A stretch of DNA of 64,000 bases from Marisediminicola sp040546025 (GTDB lineage Bacteria; Actinomycetota; Actinomycetes; Actinomycetales; Microbacteriaceae), in NCBI RefSeq assembly GCF_040546025.1, contig NZ_JBEPNA010000001.1, positions 496,001 through 560,000 of the forward strand, read 5' to 3'. Numbering within the stretch: position 1 is the stretch's first letter; each line of letters starts with the position of its first letter. The notes under the pieces were generated by a model. It did not search any database. It was not told the DNA's origin and saw only the letters and a list, made by a program, of their open reading frames with translations. The translations under genes were made by a program, and so were the position numbers. Shown one piece after another: positions 60,509 through 64,000 of this stretch.

Positions 60509-61718
60509 GTCGACTCTGCCTCCCCTCGTCGACCTCGGGGCCGAGCTGACGCCCGAGCAGGTCGCGCGCGGATCGCGTCACCTGATGCTGCCGGGCTTCG
60601 GGCTGTCGGGTCAACGCCGTCTGGCCGCCGCGAAGGTGCTCGTGATCGGCGCCGGCGGGCTCGGATCGCCCGTGCTGCAGTACCTTGCCGCGGCGGGGGT
60701 CGGAACGATCGGCATCGTCGATTTCGACACCGTGGACTTCTCGAATCTGCAGCGGCAGGTCATCCACCGCACCGCGAGCATCGGCGAGCTGAAGACCGCG
60801 AGCGCGGCTCGCGCGATCGCCGAGCTGAACCCGCTCGTTGCGGTGGTGGAGCACGCCGTGCGGCTCGACACCGGCAACGCCGTTCAGATCTTCTCCGGCT
60901 ACGACCTCGTCGTCGACGGCAGCGACAACTTCGCCACCCGCTACCTCGCGAACGACGCGGCCGCCATCCTCGGCATGCCCTACGTGTGGGGGTCGGTCTT
61001 CCGCTTCGACGGCCAGGTCACGGTCTTCTGGGAGTCGGCCCCCGACGGCCGCTCGCTCGACTACCGCGACCTTCACCCGGTGCCTCCCGCGCCCGGCGAG
61101 GTGCTGTCGTGCGATGAGGCCGGCGTGCTCGGGGCGGTCTGCGCGAGCATCGGCTCGATGATGGCAACCGAGGCGATCAAGCTCATCACCGGAATCGGCG
61201 AACCGCTGCTCGGCCGAATCCAGGTTCTCGATGCGCTCGCCGGCGGCTGGCGCGAGGTGCGCCTCTCCCGCAGGGCCGGACGGATGCCGGTGACCGAGCT
61301 CATCGACTACGAGCTGTTCTGCGGCGTACGGCCGGTGTCGGGCGAGGCTGCGGCGAGCGTCGGTGCGCTGGGCGGCGGCGGGCACGGCGATCTGGAGATC
61401 AGCGCCGAGGAGCTCTGTGCGGGGGAGATCAGTGTCGCGGAGCTCAGCGCCGGGGGCAAGCCGAGTCTCATCGACGTACGGGAGCCGTTCGAGCACGAGC
61501 TCGTGCACATCGACGGTGCCCGGTTTGTGCCGCTCGCCCAGCTGCTCGACGACCCCGCCGCCCTCGGGGAGGGTCCGTTCGTCGTCTACTGCAAGACGGG
61601 CATCCGTTCGCAGCGGGCCGCCGAGGCTCTGCGTGCCGCCGGTGCGGATGCGGTGTCGTTGCGCGGCGGCATCCAGGCCTGGCTCGACCTCACCGACCCG
61701 GGCGGGATGCGCTACTAG
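60507..61718 (+). CDS. moeZ: ThiF/MoeB-type adenylyltransferase with rhodanese domain (MoeZ-like)
   Basis: A 403-residue protein. The N-terminal E1-like domain has VLVIGAGGLGSPVLQYLAAAG, FDTVDFSNLQRQ and DGSDNFATRYL. The C-terminal rhodanese domain has VREPFEHELVH and the catalytic Cys in VYCKTGIRSQRA. It activates ubiquitin-like sulfur carriers by adenylation and transfers sulfur to their C-terminal glycine. The zinc CxxC pairs of E. coli MoeB are absent, as in other MoeZ proteins. Strong GAGGAGG precedes the ATG. A MoaD-like carrier lies nearby, convergent. Confidence 0.9.
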   Translation: MSTLPPLVDLGAELTPEQVARGSRHLMLPGFGLSGQRRLAAAKVLVIGAGGLGSPVLQYLAAAGVGTIGIVDFDTVDFSNLQRQVIHRTASIGELKTASAARAIAELNPLVAVVEHAVRLDTGNAVQIFSGYDLVVDGSDNFATRYLANDAAAILGMPYVWGSVFRFDGQVTVFWESAPDGRSLDYRDLHPVPPAPGEVLSCDEAGVLGAVCASIGSMMATEAIKLITGIGEPLLGRIQVLDALAGGWREVRLSRRAGRMPVTELIDYELFCGVRPVSGEAAASVGALGGGGHGDLEISAEELCAGEISVAELSAGGKPSLIDVREPFEHELVHIDGARFVPLAQLLDDPAALGEGPFVVYCKTGIRSQRAAEALRAAGADAVSLRGGIQAWLDLTDPGGMRY

Positions 61719-61766
61719 CCGGGTGGTGCTGGCGCAAGTGCGCCGAGTGCGGCCGGTGTCGGGGGT

Positions 61767-61797
61767 GCGCTGGGTGCGCTGGGTGCGCTGGGTTCGC
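61767..61797. repeat. Short tandem repeat (9-bp unit)
   Basis: Three consecutive TGCGCTGGG-type units, then a diverged one, lie about 50 nt after the moeZ stop, within a 287-nt gap before moaD. No coding function is suggested. Confidence 0.7.
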
Positions 61798-61848
61798 CGA
61801 GTGTGCGCGTTGCCGCCGAGTGTGCTTGGTGCAACGGGCACGGTCGGT

Positions 61849-61977
61849 GTGGAGGGGCACAGTCGGCGTGAGGCTGACGCTGTGGAGGGGCACAGTCGGC
61901 GTGAGGCTGACGCTGTGGAGGGGCACAGTCGGCGTGAGGTTGACGCTGTGGAGGGGCACAGTCGGCGTGAGGTTGCG
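61849..61977. repeat. 33-bp minisatellite, about four units
   Basis: Four near-identical units begin at 61849, 61882, 61915 and 61948, each opening with GTGGAGGGGCACAGTC. Units one and two read GAGGCTGACGCT at their end; unit three differs by one base (GAGGTTGACGCT); the last is truncated. The period is a multiple of three, so every frame stays open through it, but no start or codon bias suggests translation. It lies between convergent moeZ and moaD. Confidence 0.9.
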
Positions 61978-62005
61978 GTGTGGGCCGCGGCGCCCGCGGG
62001 CATCC

Positions 62006-62290
62006 TCAGCCGCCGGCGAACGGCGGCATGACGTCGATGACGTCGCCGTCGGAGAGCTTCGTCGCGCGATCCGTCGTCGAGACGGCATTGACGAGGAAGG
62101 AGCAGCGCGAGAGCACCTGCTCGAGGGGCTGGCCGGGGGCCGCGGTCAGCTCCCGCAGGGCGTCGGCGATGGATGCCCCCGAGGGAAGTGCCAGTCGTAC
62201 GTCGTCCACCCCGGTGGCGGCCCTGGCCGAGGCAAAAAAGCGCACGGTCACGTGCTGGCTGACCTGCGTGCCGGGGGAGGAGCTCATCAT
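62006..62290 (-). CDS. moaD: MoaD/ThiS family sulfur-carrier protein
   Basis: A 94-residue ubiquitin-like protein: VTVRFFASARAATGVDD is the first hairpin, SIADALREL the helix, and it ends in PPFAGG. The C-terminal Gly-Gly is thiocarboxylated by a MoeZ-like enzyme (the convergent gene) and donates sulfur in molybdopterin synthesis. With a ModC-like ATPase at the window's end this suggests a molybdenum cofactor locus. Two adjacent ATGs are possible starts. Confidence 0.88.
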   Translation of the reverse strand: MMSSSPGTQVSQHVTVRFFASARAATGVDDVRLALPSGASIADALRELTAAPGQPLEQVLSRCSFLVNAVSTTDRATKLSDGDVIDVMPPFAGG

Positions 62291-62387
62291 TCAAGGCTAA
62301 TCGACCGGCGGGGCTTGCGTCCGCACCTGCTCTGTTCGACATCGGGGGAACCCTTCCGGGATGATACGAAAAAGGTTGAGGACCGCG

Positions 62388-62421
62388 AAAAGGCCCGCCG
62401 CGCTTTCGCGTGGCGGGCCTT
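62388..62421 (-). terminator. Intrinsic terminator of the lipoprotein gene
   Basis: The 10-bp arms AAGGCCCGCC (62390-62399) and GGCGGGCCTT (62412-62421) form a strong hairpin around GCGCTTTCGCGT, itself partly paired. On the minus strand the stem is followed by a TTTT run. It begins 20 nt past the stop of the lipoprotein gene. Confidence 0.85.
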
Positions 62422-62440
62422 CGTGCTGTGATTTTGTGAG

Positions 62441-63127
62441 TTACGCGGCAGCCTTGGCGGTGATCTTGGCGATACCCACGACGAGCTCGTCGGTGACGGC
62501 GTCGGTTCCGAAGGTGTCGTTCAGGAGGCCAGCGGCGTCCGGGCTGATGAGAACGGTCGTGCCCTCAAGCACGGCGTTGCCGTCGGCGTCGGTCTCGAGC
62601 GGGTTCAGCGTGGTGCCGTCGAGGTTGAAGATGTAGATGTCCTGTCCGACCTCTTCACCGTTGGCGGTGACGGTTCCGAACAGCTGCGACGTTCCCGGGT
62701 CGATGCGGAAGTCGGTGAGCTCGACGACGATGTCGCCGGCGGTCAGCGAGATACCGGATCCGTCGTGCTCAACCGAGCCCTGGACGTAGGGACGGTAGTC
62801 CTCCTCGGGGTCGTAGTAGTCCACGTTGCCGCCGGTGATCGGGAAGGCGAGGACGCCGTCGGTCAGCGTGGCGCCGCCGAGCACTCCGGGGGTGAGGCCG
62901 AGCGAGCCGAGGGCGTCAACGAAGCCCTGGTCGAGGGTGACCTGCGTGTCGACGCCGTCAAGGGCGGGGATCGAGGCGAGGGGCTCGGGGTCGGCCATGA
63001 CCTCTTCTTCGGAGGTGGTGTCTTCGGCGACCGGGGCCTCGGCCTCGGTGGTGGTGCATGCTGCGAGGCTGCCGACGAGGAGTGCTGCTGCTGCGATGCC
63101 GATCGTGCTCTTGTAGAACTTACGCAT
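62441..63127 (-). CDS. Secreted lipoprotein of unknown function
   Basis: A 228-residue protein with a signal peptide and lipobox SLAAC (Cys about residue 24), then an acidic Glu/Thr/Ala-rich linker and a mature domain of about 170 residues rich in Asp, Gly and Thr (GVLAFPITGGNVDYYDP, TDFRIDPGTSQLFGTV). It ends in a basic Ala-Lys tail. I recognise no family. The acidic, strand-rich composition suggests an extracellular beta domain. A strong terminator follows. Codon use looks slightly less GC-rich than in its neighbours. Confidence 0.8.
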   Translation of the reverse strand: MRKFYKSTIGIAAAALLVGSLAACTTTEAEAPVAEDTTSEEEVMADPEPLASIPALDGVDTQVTLDQGFVDALGSLGLTPGVLGGATLTDGVLAFPITGGNVDYYDPEEDYRPYVQGSVEHDGSGISLTAGDIVVELTDFRIDPGTSQLFGTVTANGEEVGQDIYIFNLDGTTLNPLETDADGNAVLEGTTVLISPDAAGLLNDTFGTDAVTDELVVGIAKITAKAAA

Positions 63128-63261
63128 GAGATGTCCTTTGTGAAAGTGTTTGCGGTTGGTGTTGACAGGAGTTCGGCCCTGATCGGGAATCGGTTTGGAA
63201 TCGGCCTCTTCCGTGACCTTTCCGTTATCAAACTCAGCAAACGTCCAGACTTCCGGAGACG

Positions 63262-63285
63262 AAAAGCCCGGAATCCCGGGGTTTT
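63262..63285 (-). terminator. Intrinsic terminator of the modC-like gene
   Basis: On the minus strand AAAACCCCGGG and CCGGGCTTTT form a hairpin with one mismatch and an ATT loop, ending in CTTTT. It begins about 30 nt after the modC-like stop and is upstream of the lipoprotein gene, separating the two transcripts. Confidence 0.7.
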
Positions 63286-63313
63286 CACGATTCGGCAGAG
63301 TTCGGACCGCAGC

Positions 63314-64000
63314 TCACGCGACGAACGGGAGCGTCGCCCAGAGTGAGTCGCCGATGCGGATCGCCGTGCGCGGCAGGTCGCGCGGGGCGAGATCCGCAGA
63401 GAATCGGTGCCCGTCCACGACACTCTCGAGCAGCACCCTCGACCGCCCGCCGAGTTCCTCGACGCCGCGCACGCGGCACTGCCAGATCGTGCTGGAGACA
63501 GCATCCGCCGGCCGCTCGACCGACACCAGCACCTCGGTGGGCGCCAGTACGACGCTGCGGCCCGGCGACAGGCGCACAAGGTCGAGACCGACGAGCGTCG
63601 CGACATACTCATTCGCGGGATTGCGCGAGACGTCGACGGGGGTGCCGCGCTGCACGACGACGCCATGCTCGACCACGACGATCTCGTCGGCGAGCACGAT
63701 CGCGTCGACAGGGTCGTGGGTGACGACGACGGCCGAGCCGCCGAACGCCCGCAGCTGGTCGGCGAGCTCCGCCCGCACCTCGAGCCGGGTGGCGGCATCC
63801 AGTGCCGCGAGCGGCTCGTCGAGCAGCAGCAGGGCAGGCTCGAGCACGAGGGCGCGGGCGAGGGCGACGCGCTGAGCCTGGCCGCCCGACAGAGAGGCGG
63901 GCCGGATGCCGCCGAGCGCACCGATCCCGAGCCGGTCGAGCCACTCGCCGGCGCTGGCAGCGGCATTCCGTCTCGGAACGCCGCGCGCGAGCAGCCCGAA
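63314..64000 (-). CDS. modC: Molybdate-type ABC transporter ATP-binding protein (start beyond window)
   Basis: The visible 228 residues are the C-terminal two thirds of an ABC ATPase: signature SLSGGQAQRVALARAL, Walker B ALLLLDEPLAALDA and the switch His in VVVTHDPVDAIVLADE, then a TOBE-like ligand domain (VVLAPTEVLVSVERP to DSLWATLPF). The frame continues to the window edge, so the Walker A part is outside. The C-terminal regulatory domain and the moaD/moeZ neighbours favour molybdate, but other anions (sulfate, phosphonate) are possible. Confidence 0.78.
   Translation of the reverse strand, partial: FGLLARGVPRRNAAASAGEWLDRLGIGALGGIRPASLSGGQAQRVALARALVLEPALLLLDEPLAALDAATRLEVRAELADQLRAFGGSAVVVTHDPVDAIVLADEIVVVEHGVVVQRGTPVDVSRNPANEYVATLVGLDLVRLSPGRSVVLAPTEVLVSVERPADAVSSTIWQCRVRGVEELGGRSRVLLESVVDGHRFSADLAPRDLPRTAIRIGDSLWATLPFVA

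Noticed and set aside
61820..62431. A 203-codon plus-strand frame through the minisatellite with repeated GVRLTLWRGT.
   Set aside because: The repeat period is a multiple of three, so every frame is open; there is no ribosome site and the frame runs antisense through moaD.
1..64000. Search by eye for tRNA, rRNA, CRISPR, integrase, transposase and prophage genes.
   Set aside because: None was recognised on either strand. tRNA genes could be missed by eye in short gaps, so a tRNAscan-type search would be decisive.

Overview
This is a GC-rich actinobacterial chromosome segment. Dense genes with 1-8 nt start/stop overlaps, frequent GTG starts, the divergent rsmI/protein-mannosyltransferase pair, the metG-tatD-rsmA-ispE neighbourhood and many lipoproteins and membrane proteins all fit a Micrococcales bacterium, most likely Microbacteriaceae. 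That placement rests on gene content and style, not on a database search. I saw no tRNA, rRNA, CRISPR array, insertion sequence or prophage. An ice-binding (DUF3494) protein suggests life in a cold habitat.

Layout. 1-7.5 kb: end of a thiolase-like gene, an MBL-fold hydrolase, then an NMT1/SsuA-type ABC importer (lipoprotein, ATPase, two permeases), an ACMSD-like amidohydrolase and a TauE/SafE exporter. This looks like one uptake and breakdown unit for an unidentified small molecule. 7.5-13.9 kb (minus strand): an SDR dehydrogenase plus thiolase pair, the large RNA helicase HrpA and an SRPBCC protein. 13.9-19 kb: a GDSL hydrolase, the branched-chain amino-acid exporter azlCD, a heliorhodopsin-like protein in which the retinal-binding lysine is threonine, a VOC protein, a decayed membrane-protein gene with several frameshifts, and two small ORFs. 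19-22 kb: an acyl-CoA ligase and a response-regulator/SpoIIE phosphatase. 22.3-28.6 kb: the methylcitrate cycle (prpE divergent from a GntR regulator, then prpD, prpB and prpC), with two TGTATACA palindromes in the divergent promoter region. 28.7-38.3 kb: an aldo/keto reductase, an MBL hydrolase, a DUF255 thioredoxin-like protein, a VOC protein, metY with a CoA-binding protein, protein O-mannosyltransferase and rsmI.

38.4-42.6 kb (minus strand): a fructose PTS operon (DeoR regulator, fruK, IIABC, HPr). 43-45.4 kb: an aldo/keto reductase, and an ice-binding protein translationally coupled to an L,D-transpeptidase lipoprotein. 45.5-49 kb: metG, tatD and rsmA. 49-56.3 kb: a SorC-type regulator divergent from a sugar ABC importer operon (binding protein, permease, isomerase, PfkB kinase, ATPase, 2-hydroxyacid dehydrogenase) of unknown substrate. 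56.4-61.7 kb: a GNAT acetyltransferase, a DUF4287 protein, ispE, a polytopic glycosyltransferase-like protein and a MoeZ-type sulfur-carrier activator. 61.7-64 kb: a 33-bp minisatellite, a MoaD-like protein, a lipoprotein, and a truncated ModC-type ATPase at the window edge.

The two most unusual items are the lysine-less heliorhodopsin and a family of paired inverted intergenic repeats. The repeats share the AT-rich word TTTCATTATTCAGGAGTT and occur at three loci (18.7, 38.3 and 42.7 kb), always as opposed copies around a variable core.
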